Assembly: GCA_021234155.1 (NCBI GenBank)
Contig: JAJEKV010000051.1
Location: 668,091 to 732,090 of the forward strand
Source: Isoetes taiwanensis
Taxonomy: Eukaryota; Streptophyta; Lycopodiopsida; Isoetales; Isoetaceae
Direction of reading: 5' to 3'
Length of the DNA: 64,000 bases
Part shown: positions 21,797 to 33,829 of the stretch, piece by piece
Layout: each line of letters opens with the position of its first letter
Numbering within the stretch: the stretch's first letter is position 1
The notes under the pieces: generated by a model
The model's database searches: none
What the model was told of the DNA's origin: nothing
The model's input: the letters and a program-made list of their open reading frames with translations, nothing else
Position numbers and translations under genes: made by a program

Positions 21797-22070
21797 CCTT
21801 GTTCTATTTACAAAGTTGATCGCCAAGTATAGTGCCTTCGCTTCATCGGTATCAACCCAGAATCTACAAGTATGATTGCATATGGTATTTGTTTCTTAAT
21901 GCCCATCTCTTCCTGTAGAAATGTTTTCAATATCTGTTCTAGCTGTTTCCAAGGCCCAGTTGATATTGTTTGTCCCCATATTGGTGCACCATAAAGAGCT
22001 ACCAATTGGTGCATCATATTAGTGCAAAATCTACACAATTGTAGAATTGGATTAGCATTCAAAAGGCAAA
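21784..22070 (-). mobile_element. LINE-A, part upstream of the LINE-B insertion
   Basis: The minus strand encodes QLVALYGAPIWGQT, a Trp/Gln-rich helix and PYAIILVDSGLIPMK, the segment after the reverse transcriptase in many plant LINEs. A frameshift follows, then KALYLAINFVNRTRKFAD, which runs into the target site and resumes at 7201 with HKISKKALIESMH. This shows directly that LINE-B split an existing LINE reading frame. Upstream similarity ends near 22,070. Confidence 0.7.
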
Positions 22071-22660
22071 CGTTATGTCCTAGTTTATAAGCATGAAGAT
22101 GTCAAAGCTACTAGAAAGTTGTTTTGTCCTAAGGAATTGTAACTCTGTCTACAAGAAAACACTCTCTCCTACGGATCTTTTTTACTGCACAATAGATAAA
22201 TAATTGGCAGATGGATTGACTGAACCATTAGTTGATGGCGTTGCTAGTCTATACCGTGGGTTGAATATATCTTGTGCTGGAATTATTGTTTATCGTGGGT
22301 TGTACTTAAAAATGTATAACATGTTGAAGCCTGTACTGCCTGTGAGAAACTTAGAGGTTAGTAACCGCTACTAGCTAAATGCTTAGCTTCCTGGGGTTCA
22401 ATAAAACCCAATAAGCTTTTGGTAATTTTTCTTCAGACTAAACATCCTTCTCCATTATTTTCATTTTAGAAAGAAAAAATATCATACAGTCAATATCATT
22501 GTTGAGTTCGTGGTCGAATACATAAATAATAAATGATCTACTGATAATCTAATCAGAGATGAGGGTAGTATTCATTTTTTATTGAACAAAAATTCTAATT
22601 CTAATTCACAATTATCTAAAACCTTTTTTTATTTGAATAAGTACTTTTAATATCAATGAA

Positions 22661-22791
22661 ACTTGACAAAGAACTTGGCAAATGCTAGGGATCTAGAAAT
22701 CCACTATATGGATGTTACTACAGCCTTCCTCAATGCCAAAGTAGAAGAAGATATTTATGTGAAACAACCCCCTGATTTTGAGCAAGGAAGA
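22661..22791 (+). mobile_element. Ty1/copia reverse-transcriptase scrap
   Basis: The plus strand encodes NARDLEIHYMDVTTAFLNAK followed by VEEDIYVKQPPDFEQG. This is the conserved copia reverse-transcriptase block with the first catalytic aspartate (MDVxTAFLN...EEIYxxQPxGFE). Only about 43 codons remain before AT-rich DNA. At 22,205-22,240 the plus strand also reads LADGLTEPL, like the TKPL end of copia polyproteins, but this is weaker. Confidence 0.75.
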
Positions 22792-25640
22792 AACCATCAT
22801 TCAATTAAATTGGGTTTATGTCTTAATTTTGGGACAAATTTCATATTGCATGTTTTTAGTAGCATATTCAAATTCACACATTTCACCTCAAAATTATGAA
22901 AACGTAATATCATGTTATTTACAAAATAGTCAATATTTCACAATATAGCACCATATCATAAAAACGTGATAACAAAAATTTACATAGTTATTCAACTTTC
23001 TTCAAGCACCCCCAATGATATCATAGCCTTCTTCGACATCACGGGTATTGTAATTCTCGCATTTCTAGCTGGAATAGTGTTTGGAGTCCATGAGTACAAA
23101 ACACTTTCATAGTCTAGCCAAAGATCGGGATCACTTTCAGTTCTCCTCCATCTCTTTGTCCAACAATCACGAGTACCTTTCTTTTATCCGATCGTTGGTC
23201 AAGCGATGCCTTTGGACACCACCATTCCACCACACATGGTTGAAGTTAATATTACCTTCTTCTTTGCAAATATCGAGGAGATAGTGAACCCCAACCACCT
23301 TTGGAATATGTAGCATAATAGCGGGGGTTTCTTTTGTATTTTTGTACTTTTTTTCCCTAAGGTTTTATATGATTTCATGGATGTATTTGATGAGGCATCT
23401 TGATTAGTATATCTAGAGTCTTGTCGTCACGGTTGAACTAATTTTGATGCCTATATCCAATGGTTTAGACCCATATCATATATTTATTTTTATATTGTAT
23501 TTTAAATTATTGTATCAAATATCACCTTTCGACATGCAAGGCTCGAGATAACCCATTTAGGGTTATGTGTTGGAATGAAAATGAAGATTTTTAGGGAAGA
23601 ATCATTTGTGGGCGGATTAAATTGATCATCTACGCATTCCGGCGATCTGCGAGCGAGGAGAATTCGGGTTTTGCGGTCGTGATCTTCAATGCCTTTTTTT
23701 TAAGGGTACCCATCATAGATCGGATCTTCGTTGGAGCAATTCCGGTGCCCATGTAACAAAATACACAAATGGGTCGCCTTCTCATCTCGACATACTCGAG
23801 AAACACATGGCGGTTGTTTAATCGCCATTTGTTCCGCTATCGGTTTTACATTCAAAACAAGAACATAGGTTACTTTCGGATGTGGGATTGAGCTATGAAA
23901 CCGTAGTTTCTCAAGGCCCGCCAGCACTGGCGTCTTATCACTTCTTCATTTTTCCCATATTAGTTTCTTGCATCTAATCTTTAATATGGCCACACTGTGG
24001 AGCCTTGGGATTCTTGAAAAGCTTTGAAAAGCCTTGAGTCTTGGGGTGCGATATTATTTGCGGTATCGTTACTCCTAATTGTTGTTTACGGGCTCACAGT
24101 TGCGGGGATTTATCATGTGCTCATTCCGCAGATTTAAGTTGGAGTTTTCTGAGAAAAGTACGTCTTTGTTGGTTATTAGGTGTGTGGTTTTGGATGGATG
24201 ACCATACTTGCGGCAAAGCGACCTTCTTCAAAGCTGGAGGCTGTTTGGGGTTCTTTCTTTGCCTATCAGCTTTGCCCCATTTGAATCTCTGATTTTCACA
24301 TCTATAATTGTTCCCGAGGCCAGTTTTTAGGTCATTTGTCGGGGAATTGTGGTAGGATATTTGATTTCTTGGGGAGTTATACAAGGAATGAGTAATTATT
24401 GGGCAATCGGCTTACTAGGATGGGTCACACTCTCCTTTTTTGTGAGTTTGCATCGGACGACATCATCTGGTTTGCCTTTTCTAGAAATTGAGCCACTTGA
24501 ATCACCTATCGGTTCAGATTACTTCAATTGGTCCAATAATATCAAATGGACCTCGATTCTTGGGAACCGGTTGGTGTAATATGGCTTGATGCCTTTTAGG
24601 TGTTGATTGGCTTACGAAGAAAGAAGATGCTAAATCTACAAGGCAAATGAAGACTCTATATGAGACAAATCCGACCTACGTATTAAGCGGGACTTTGTGA
24701 TCTCGGCACACAAGAAGTTTGCGCGTCTATATCTTCATATTACTCCGGTAGGAAATCAAGGTAAGGTCCACTTTTACCGGAATGAAAACAAAATTCATTG
24801 ATTTAATCTCATTGAATTGATTTATTGGGTTGAAACAAACGTTTTTTACACCGTCCTTTGTATACATCGAGGATTTTCTTGTCCAATAAATAGCATATTT
24901 TATCACGTTGGCCATTTCAACAATAAATTCTTCCTTTCGGGGATGTATCTAAGGCGTGGGTGAAAGTGGAAAGTATGGTGGAAAATGAGTAGATATTGTC
25001 CTATGCTTGAATCCTTCTTGCGAGATGTTCTTGGCATACCCAACCGTTCTTTCGGGACCCAACCCGGATTAAGCTCTGTTTTGCACCTTTCTAATCATTA
25101 TGCGAAGATTTCTTAAGCTTCCAAATGTGTATTTGTCATTTGGGCATGTGGGTTTTGTAATTGGGTATTTGTTTTACGGTGTGCGTTTTAGGTGCTCCAT
25201 AATTATAGGGTTGAATCGGGGGCATTGGCGGGGAGTTTACGGAGATCCCCATTTAAGGTTAGGCGAAATGTTTGCAAATTTTTGTCACATTGGACTTGAG
25301 TATTAGTTAATTATCAAGTTGAATGTGCATTTGACTGATGCAGGGAACAATTGCCATTGGCACATTTTTTCCTTTTTTTGATGAGGAAACAAGTTGGAGA
25401 GGCTATTGTACAGACAATTGCTTTATTAGACAGTTGCTTTATTAATGTTAACATCACACATTCCATTCCATTCGACACAATCACATGTGAATTCTCAAGT
25501 TCAATATAATTGTTCAAGTTCTAAATATTTAAACGATGGTTATCTAGTATACTTCAAATATTAAATCCTTAGTGCATATTTGGATTCCAAGGTTCAAGAT
25601 GCAACCCTACACTATCTTCATGTTTTAAATGTCTTTTATA
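22792..25640. other. No supported gene
   Basis: Several open frames of 60-90 codons on both strands show no domain, repeat or splice pattern that I can defend. A LINE- or host-derived relic is possible but not visible. Confidence 0.35.
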
Positions 25641-25648
25641 TTCTCACG

Positions 25649-25825
25649 TCTGTTTTTTTTTTAATGGCCCGAAGGGCCAAAAAAATTTTTTAGTATAATA
25701 ACCAACACATAACTACCATCTAATATTATAATGTTATAGTGTAAGTGTTGGACCCAGCCCTAAATCGGACGGCTGAGATTTCATGATCCAATCTAAGGGC
25801 TAAGAATTTGCGTCCAACACATCTA
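25649..25825. repeat. Possible LINE 3' tail and adjacent inverted repeat
   Basis: A T-rich run leads to the hairpin GGCCCGAAGGGCC (25,667-25,679) and AAAAAAATTTTTTAGTATAATAA, a layout like the 3' ends of LINE-B (7202) and the truncated LINE at 41,868. Just after, GTGTTGGAC (25,745-25,753) and GTCCAACAC (25,812-25,820) form a perfect 9-bp inverted repeat. CCAACACATAACTACCAT near 25,703 is also found inverted beside the foldback element at 29.65 kb. Confidence 0.45.
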
Positions 25826-26233
25826 GGTTTTTGTTTTTTTGCTCCAAAATTTTCTCTCTTCCTCTGTTCTCACTTTTTCCAACTATGTCCATGGCCATCT
25901 ACACGGAGGTGCGGGAGTGGTTTTACTTGCTGAAGGAGGATTGGCATATTTAGATCCGATGGTCCCTTTATTTTTCAAAAGCTCCATTTAGCTCTTTGAC
26001 GTTTTACCTCCATTTAGGTCTACCTCGGCAACGAACGGGAACTATATTCCAATGCCAACTATGGCGCACAGGATGGCTGCGGGATTGTTGCATTTGTGAA
26101 TACAACAATTAGATCTTCAGGTTTAGCGAGAAGGGCAATGGATTATTGCATTTTTGGAGCTGTGCAACATGATATCTCTTCTTCCATGCACTCTTATGAA
26201 TATGGCGGTTAATCTGGAGCTTCATTCCATAGA

Positions 26234-26327
26234 GTAAGTCTCTTATTTGGATTGTTCATGATACTGAAGATTTCAACAGTGTAAGTCTCTTATTTGGATT
26301 GTTCATGATATTAAAGATTTTATCTAA
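26234..26327. repeat. Tandem duplication, 47 bp unit
   Basis: GTAAGTCTCTTATTTGGATT... starts at 26,234 and again at 26,281; the two copies differ at a few positions near their ends. Confidence 0.88.
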
Positions 26328-26844
26328 ACTTGCAGACAAGGGAGGCTTTTACGGTAGCAAATTGTCACGGAAAGCCAACATGAACATCAAAGCAAAACGT
26401 CAATATAGAGAGCAATGGCACAAATGAACCGTGGTTGCTTTTTCTATATTTTACATTTGCAACATATTTGTCTACCACGATGGCGAACTGATTTTATTTT
26501 TGCGGGTCTTTATAGCGGTTCTTAGTAAACTATTAGGGCTTTGTAGAGGAATATGTATTTTCACAATAACTTATCTAAATGTCCCATAGTGGAGGATGGA
26601 CCTAATATAATTCGAGGCTACAACTATCCTTGAGTGCCATGGTAAAAGTTCTTTGCTTAATTACTCTTACTTAAGTAATTCAATTATTTGCAAGGCCTGA
26701 TTTCTTTGCATTCCATGCTTGGTCTCGATCTATATGCGGGAAGAGGCACAAGGTATCTTTGCCCTCGGCGGATGAAACCAAATTTAGATTAGTCATAACC
26801 ACACGGGTATTGAGGCATAGAAATGGCAATGGCGGATGTGTTTA

Positions 26845-28340
26845 CATCACACATCACACAATGGGAAATAATAGAGATTATTGACCAAGCTTCATATGGA
26901 AACATATCCGCCCGACAATCATTCCTTACCAAGCTTGGGGTTATATTACGCACACTTGGAGATAGTGTATTCTTGTTCTTTATTAGACCTATTTAGGCTG
27001 TCTCTTAAATTGATATTTCATTCTTTGTTGGAATGTTAAGAATGTTGATATTTTTATATCGGACCTTGACAAAGATAGTTTGCACTCGATAACTTTGTGT
27101 ATATGCTTCTCCACCCAGTTAGCAAATAAATAGTGATCCCTTTGCTTGGCGGATATATTACGGCTAGAAAAGCGAGCAAACAAAAAAACTTAGTGACTCA
27201 CTTTGCAATCAAATATCTTCTAGCTAGAAAAAGCTAGAGCAACTTTGAAACATAGTTAGCGGCGACATGTAATTGGGCGGGGATGAATCGGTAGTCGAAA
27301 CTATTAGGTTATACACGCAAAAGTACATTCGGGGAAGTTTCTCGGGGAAATCCGTTTTGCTAACCCGTCTGTCTGCCGCTTCACTTGATCCGATCTCCTA
27401 TTTATACAAAGAATCCAAAGTTTTCTGATATGTGCACCTGGCCTATTATGTGTAAATCATGCCCTTCAAATTTCCATCGTAACATGATTATCTTAAACTA
27501 TTAGTTTAACAAAGAATGTTATGAAGGTTGTCTCATTGGGAGGCAGCAAATTCTTGCTCATCTAATGGGATTTGTTAAGCAGGGGTGATACAATCAGCTC
27601 AAGCTTATAAAAATGCCAACCCCGGTGAGTCATGATTCGGACTTTAGCGGGTTAACCCGCGGTGTGTCCTTTGTTAGGGGCGTTACGTTGGCTCGGGCAT
27701 CGGATCGGGAAAGCAGTACAATGTGAGAGAGATTGATTAACAGAGTTAGGACCCTTGGAAGTTCGCTTTCTAACTAAGCAACTGCAAGAAATGGAGCTTA
27801 GAAGCAATAAAATTTTGAGAACAGGTGATCTACATGCTTGCTCGAGGTGGCAACACATCACACATCACACAATGGAAAATAATACAGATTATTGACTAAA
27901 CTTCATATGGGAACATGTCAGCGTCAAGGTTATATTACCAAGCTTCAAGTTATATTATGTACACTTGGAGTAATGTAATTATTGTTCTTTATTTGACCTA
28001 TTTAGCTGTCCCTCAGCATCATATTTCATTCTTTGCTGGAATGTTAAGTCATTTATGAAGGTTGTCTCATTAGAAGGCAGCAAATTCTTGCTCATCTAAT
28101 GGGTTTTTTAAGCAAGGATGATACAATAAGCTCAAGCTTATAAAAATGCAGACTGATTAATTCATGATTCGGACTTTATCTGGTTAAGCACAGGGTGTGT
28201 CCTTCAGAGCATTACGTTGACTTGGATATCAGATTAAAGAAACATAATACAGTGTGAAAGAGATTCATTAATAGAGTTAGGATCTTTGGAAATTCGTTTT
28301 CTAAATAAGCAACTCCAAAAAATGGAGCTTAGAAGCTATA
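26845..28340. repeat. Segmental tandem duplication of about 1 kb
   Basis: Block A (26,845-27,037) recurs at 27,854-28,050, and block B (27,520-27,812) recurs at 28,053-28,340, each with roughly 80-85 percent identity by eye. In the second copy A and B are adjacent; in the first they are separated by about 480 bp (27,039-27,513). That extra segment is flanked by GAATGTTA on both sides (27,031-27,038 and 27,514-27,521). No gene is recognised in it. Confidence 0.85.
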
Positions 28341-28600
28341 AGCATACAAGAAAACAGACCAACTAAGAATGAACATGAAGAGAATGTATGTGAGCGTACA
28401 CTATTCATCTCGATCGTAAATACACTGATACATGCCATATCTGATTTTAGACGAAACATTGTCATTTTACTTCTTTATCTATTTGTCATATTTATCTTTT
28501 GTTAGGTTATATTCCACAATTTGATATGAGTATATTTTGTTTTCACAGGTGGTCGGTTGTGATCCTAAATATAGTTAAACTATGACACATGGACATTGTA

Positions 28601-28690
28601 TGTTCCATATGTGCTTTAAAAGGAAACCATTTAACTGGCAACTCATGTTCCATATGTGCTTTAAAAGGAAACCATTTAGGTGGCAACTCA
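28601..28690. repeat. Tandem duplication, 45 bp unit
   Basis: TGTTCCATATGTGCTTTAAA... starts at 28,601 and 28,646; the copies differ at only two or three bases. Confidence 0.92.
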
Positions 28691-29249
28691 TGAAGAATCC
28701 AGTTCACATGCTCTATAGAATTGCCTAATTCATTGGCTAACTTTGGCTCTTGATGAAGGCAATATACTAGGTGGATAAAATGCCACTCATATGATCAATA
28801 ATACCATGAACACATTTAAAATTATTGCAACATACGCTTTAAAAGGTATAGATTGAGACAATTAAGTTGCTCCAAACAAGATGTTTGCTCAGTCCTAATT
28901 GGCTTTATTGAACCTGGTTAGGATGGTCCTGACTTATATTAAAACCTCTGGTCCAGAGATTTTAATATAGGTCATCTTTCTAACATGCTATAACACATGC
29001 AACATATTAATACCCCACTCTTGATGTACAATCACATGGAACGTCCACATCAATTTTCTATAATTAATGCGACCCAAAGGTTTTGAGAGCCCTTAGGCAT
29101 AACTTAGAGTTGGAGTACCAGAGTATGTGACAACCAATGATAATTTCTCTACGCATTTGCCTAATTATAATAGGTTAATAAAAATGAGTCTAAGCTGAAT
29201 CCACACATGTTCCTAACTTATGCCCAGCAACGCTGGGCACCATTACTAG

Positions 29250-29652
29250 TTGACATTAATAAATATAACCATTGGATCCAACACATTTAAATTAAAATCC
29301 CCCTTAAACCCCCTTTGGTTTGGGTGCATATTCACACGGGGGGTGACGTAGGGCAGCGAGAGCCCTCATAATTGTTTTTTGCACGTACGAAATCAACACC
29401 ATATAGTATTCCGGTTGAAATCTTATAGTATTTTGCGAATCTTATTATACAGTATAGCAAATCTTGTACTTGCATACCCCACAAATGAGGAACTTTACGT
29501 ACGGTGTAGATTAAGGAATAAGGGGCGAATATGCCAATCCGGCGACTCGATGCGGAGTCACCCCGTGTGAATATGCACCCAAACCAAAGGGGGTTTAAGG
29601 GGGATTTTAATTTAAATGTGTTGGATCCAATGGTTATATTTATTAATGTCAA
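29250..29652. mobile_element. 403-bp foldback / MITE-like element with 97-bp inverted arms
   Basis: The left arm (29,250-29,346) and the reverse complement of the right arm (29,557-29,652) are identical except for the length of one G run. The arms start TTGACATTAATAAATATAACC and enclose about 210 bp without coding capacity. Such long, near-identical arms point to a recent foldback or MITE-type insertion, or to copying between arms. A clear target duplication is not visible because the right tip has been duplicated. Open frames across it are translations of the arms. Confidence 0.8.
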
Positions 29653-29703
29653 TGGTAGTTATGTGTTGGTTATATTTATTAATGTCAATGGTAGTTATGT
29701 GTT
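29632..29703. repeat. 36-bp tandem duplication at the foldback tip
   Basis: GGTTATATTTATTAATGTCA... through GTTATGTGTT occurs twice in a row without a difference that I can see. It duplicates the tip of the right arm plus its flank. Confidence 0.9.
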
Positions 29704-32142
29704 GGCTTTACTACCACAAATTGGTGGCATTCCAAGTCAGTGGAAGGTTCATAAGCATCCATGCCTAGAAACTTTGGCCTATTGTTCTTAGGACCAACAT
29801 AGTGTTTGTCAGAAGGAGGAGGAGCATATTGCTTGCGAATGCTACTTACAGTGTCATCAACATCCTCAGCACCTGCTAAGGTCTTCCACCTAGTTTTAAG
29901 CAACCACCCTTCTTTCAATTCATGGGATGTGTCTATCTCCCCAACGGGTTAATCACCTTCTTCGGTAAGCCACCAAGGCGGGTTGGTGTCATCACGGATT
30001 GGTTTTGCCAATGCTTTATATAGTCTTGGATTCCTTCCTTAGTCAATCCCAATTGCTTCACTTCTTGATGGGTTTTAAAGCTTTTGGTTGACCTAGAGGT
30101 ATCATAGGCTTGCCATTCTCATCTCTCGCCATATTTCCTCCCCTCCTCTCCACTCATCCTCTGAAGGTCTCATCTTCCATTGGAAGATTGGAATCCCATC
30201 TCTCACCCAAAAAGTGAACTGCGAGAGGCACGGAATGACCTTCAAGATCCAATGTATAACCATCCACAAAGCTCTTCCAATGGGGCACTTCTTCTATGAG
30301 AGAAGCTATAGGGTTTGGAGTAGTGCATTCATGCAAGATTTCCATTAGCCTAGGAAAGTTGGTCCTTTGTTTTTTGCTGCTTATATACAACTATATTTGC
30401 CAAATAATGCATCCACATCCTCATGGGTATGCCGGGCATAAAAAACCCTAAATTAACTCTTTCAAATATCCCCACGGTGTTAAAGTAGGATAGGAAAGAA
30501 AACATCCACTGTTCTTATTTTGGCCGGCACAATTATCAAGTTGCAAGAGAAACCTTTTGGGTAGATCTTGAGGTTTATACGTGAAGTTGAAGCTCCAACA
30601 TGTTCATTAGACCCATGCTTCCTAAACCTTGCCTTCTTGAACTTTTCAATATTGTTAGGGTTTCCATCTAACAATGCTCTATGTAGTGCACAGCTAGGCT
30701 GTAAGGTCACGGAGGTGACCATTGTATCCATTTTCATAGTTTCTCAAACACCTCATGATACTCCCAATATGAAAATCTGGACCATCACTCCACAACTCCA
30801 AACTAAAATGGCCATAGTAGGTTTGATTACGCCCATGCAAGATTGCCCCGATCATTGAGATCGTAAAGGGTATGATCCTCCACATGACTTTGGTATGTAC
30901 TTGAATTGTGGAAGACAAGTCTTTTCTTGGTCCATCTTGTCATGTATAATACATAAATAGTTATTGGGTTCCAATCTGCGGATAAAGTCCTCCACATCCA
31001 ATAACATGATCTACATGATAGTTGGTCGGTCATATGGTCCTTCATATGCTCCCTTATCCTAGCCCTTTGACTAGGTTGCCGTCTTATCAAGAGTCTCCTT
31101 CAACTTACACATAAATTGCACTTTGCAAAGTTGTTTGAAGTTGCTATGGTGACATGATTGAAATGCTTCTTCCATAACCTACTAAAGCTAGGTTGGGATA
31201 TTGGAAGAATTCCCAATTCTCGAGTAGGGAATTCACTTCTTCAAAATACTCTTTTGAGTACAATGTGATGGCAACCTTTTCTCAACAACTGCTCTTCCCT
31301 TTTCATCCCTTACGCTTTTGTGTGGCATAGACTACGCATTGAAATCAATATATTTTTCAAATATCTCCACGGCGACCAAGGTCCTAGGCTGTTGGTCTCA
31401 ACAAACCATTATTTCCATGTAAAGCAATCCTGTTCCCCTCTGCTTTTTTTTTTGCCAATTATGCCATGAAGAAGTTGGAATTGCATGGATACTCTGCCAT
31501 GCTTTTGCACATATCCATTTGCCTAGCAAAGGGTATCTTTTCTGTTTGGGTTTCTTTCATCTTGAAGTGCATGCTTTCGAAGATTGTGTACATGTAGGTC
31601 CTCCTCTCATCAGCGATTGTACTCTTGAAAAGTGGCTCTTGCTTCCACCAATTGTTCTATTGTGAAGAATTGCATACAATCACTCAACAACAATCGAGCC
31701 CCTAACCTTCACCATTGTCTCACGTTTGGTGTCACTAATCAACTTGGCTCTTTTGCTAGGATAATGTCGGCAAGCGATACTTCTCCCCTTTTGCCTAGGT
31801 TTAGAGTTCCAAGCGCCAATGGATCAATATCAAGACAATCATTGTCCCCAACAACCTCGGGCTCTGGAAAAATATAATCCTCCACAAATTGAACACTACT
31901 TATAGGCCATGCCATGATACAAGGAACCTCCAATTGCTTGACACAACCAAAACATTCCTTGTCACCCAAAGCTTTACCTTTCGGTTGTCTTCCAACATCG
32001 AAATTGCAATACCAATATTGTCTTCCCCTAGCCTTTCATCATTAACGACTTGACCGGGGATCGCTAGCACAATGACTCCTTGGCCTACTATTTCCTTGTT
32101 GCACTTGTGCATGATTCTCACCTTCTTGTTCCTCCATTGCAC
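29685..32142 (-). pseudogene. Unrecognised protein-like region, fragmented
   Basis: The minus strand carries a series of open pieces in shifting frames: 31,900-32,142 and 31,739-31,969; about 31,455-31,660 (FKSTIADERRTYMYTIFESM); 30,694-30,918 (IIPFTISMIGAILHG, DFHIGSIMRCLRNY); 30,154-30,390 (LIEEVPHWKSFVDGY, HFLGERWDSNLPMEDE); about 29,990-30,060 (LGLTKEGIQDYIKHWQ); and 29,685-29,918. Protein-like composition and colinear order on one strand suggest a single decayed gene or retroelement body of over 2 kb. I recognise no family: no transposase, reverse transcriptase or zinc-knuckle motif is visible. Confidence 0.4.
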
Positions 32143-32676
32143 CCTACTATAGAGGACTAATTGTTTTTTTCTTCAACATTCTTGCTAGGAGTTGGTTTTC
32201 ATTGATATTGCTCTTTTCAATATGTTGCACACCATCTTGAGTTGGAGAGGCACCATTGACCTAGGCAAATTGCACCCTTTTTAGTCAATGAGTAGGAAAA
32301 AATTATTACACCATAAGATAAAAAAAAACTACATTACATTTATGGAATATGTAGAGGTAAATCAAATTTTTTTTTTTTAAAGCAAAGAAATTCCTTGGAA
32401 ATAGGTTTAATATAATAATAACAATGACAATAAAGCGAAATCATTTAAAACAAAATTTTAATTGGCAACAACAAGGAAATGACATTTATATAAATATATC
32501 AAATTTTAATTATCGAAAATTTGGATATATGATTCTGAAAAAGACATATAACTAATAGGCGTGAGAATTTATTATCCATAATAATATACCCTAGATGATA
32601 TATAGGCGGGGGAATTTAAATGCGCTGGCGTGTTATTTGAGGCAATAAATTATTCACGCTAATTTCTAATTAACCC

Positions 32677-32684
32677 TATATAAA
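32677..32684 (+). promoter_or_regulatory. TATA box, copy 1
   Basis: CCTATATAAATCC is a textbook plant TATA box. It lies 40 bp before an ATG in a strong context (GCCGCCATGGCG at 32,724). The surrounding block recurs at about 33,885-33,950. Confidence 0.5.
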
Positions 32685-32723
32685 TCCGGTTCCGCGCTTT
32701 GTCCCAATTTTTTTTACGCCGCC

Positions 32724-32792
32724 ATGGCGTTCACCTCGGCCTCGACCTTCATGAAGAACCGAGGAGGTCTCCCTAAAGAGGCGTCGGGTTGA
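32724..32792 (+). CDS. Short ORF downstream of a TATA box
   Basis: The ATG at 32,724 has a near-ideal context and opens a 22-codon frame (MAFTSASTFMKNRGG...) ending in TGA at 32,790. A one-base shift at the A-rich string GGTTGAAAAAACT would join it to the longer acidic frame at 32,789-32,983, which runs into GAGGAA repeats. It could be the start of a broken gene or of one with an assembly error. I do not recognise it. Confidence 0.25.
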   Translation: MAFTSASTFMKNRGGLPKEASG

Positions 32793-32884
32793 AAAAACTC
32801 CAGCTCAATTCCCCCCTCATTGATTTTCTTTCCCAATTCTCCTCGATTCCGATTCGGAGGATGATTGACACTACCCGACATGGA

Positions 32885-33110
32885 AGAGGAGGAGTTGAGC
32901 TCCTCGATTACGAAGAGGAGGAAGAGGAGGAGGAAGAGGGGAGTTGGAGGAAGAGGAGGAGATGTCCTCCCAAGAGCACATGACGCTCTGCTTGGGGTTG
33001 GCTTGACCACAGAAGCAGAGAATGAAATCGGAGGAGGAGGAGGGGAGGGAGGAGGAGGAGGAGGAGGAGGAGGAGGAGGAGGAAGAGGAGGAGGAAGGGA
33101 GGAAGGTGGA
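32885..33110. repeat. GGA/GAGGAA purine microsatellite
   Basis: Two GGA-rich blocks (about 32,885-32,965 and 33,031-33,110) are separated by a unique stretch of about 65 bp. They generate poly-Glu, poly-Gly and poly-Ser frames that are not genes by themselves. Confidence 0.88.
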
Positions 33111-33829
33111 CAATTGACCCGGTTTTTTTTGAGTGGTTAAAGAGATGAACGAGGTTTGCATGTGATTTCTTTTTGTTTTTGTTTTGCACCTTTCTTTCTT
33201 TTCTAACACCTTTCTTTCTTCTTTGTTGCGGCGTGGAAGAAGAGTGATCTGAGATCCGGGCGGCCCATTTTTGTTTCCATTCTTCTGAAGTTTTGGACAC
33301 GCCTCAGGGCATTTTTTTCTGTAAATTGTGTGAAAAGCCTTGAACAACTGCTTCCAAGCCTTCGGGCATCTGTACATACAAGCTGTTTTTTTTAATGAAA
33401 TCAAACAGTTTTCTTCATAAACTTTGTCTTCAAACAGTTTTCTTCAAACAGTTTTTACGTACATAAAATTTTTTGGATAAAATCAAAGCTGTATTCTCAA
33501 TTATTTTGGCTCCAAGTTGTTTTCTCTAAAATTTTGTCTCTCTAAAATTTTGTATCTGCAAATTTTGTCTCAACAAAGTCTGGGAACACTATAAATCAAC
33601 CACATGAAAATCTCGATGCATCCACGGTAACCATAGGAAATTTTCCTATCGACCTAAAACAATTCCCCGACCTTACAAGTCATTTTTTAGCCTTGATAAC
33701 TTTAAAAATCATTTTTAAGTTAGCCTATATAAAATTTCTAAATTCTATTTTTTGAATGCAATAAATGGAATAAAATCTTGTGAAATTTATTGCATGAAAT
33801 GCAATATTCTCCATATATACCATATACAT

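Noticed and set aside
24041-24580. Organelle-derived or membrane-protein gene
   Set aside because: Hydrophobic frames occur on both strands without matching any chloroplast or mitochondrial gene that I can recall.
25667-25690. Helitron 3' end (hairpin near a CTRR terminus)
   Set aside because: The hairpin is present, but no CTRR terminus follows at the right distance; a LINE tail fits better.
29332-29791. Open frames with internal repeat VIFINVNGSYVL
   Set aside because: They read through the foldback arms and the 36-bp tandem duplication.
32871-33404. Serine- and leucine-rich proteins on the minus strand
   Set aside because: They translate the GGA microsatellite and its flanks.
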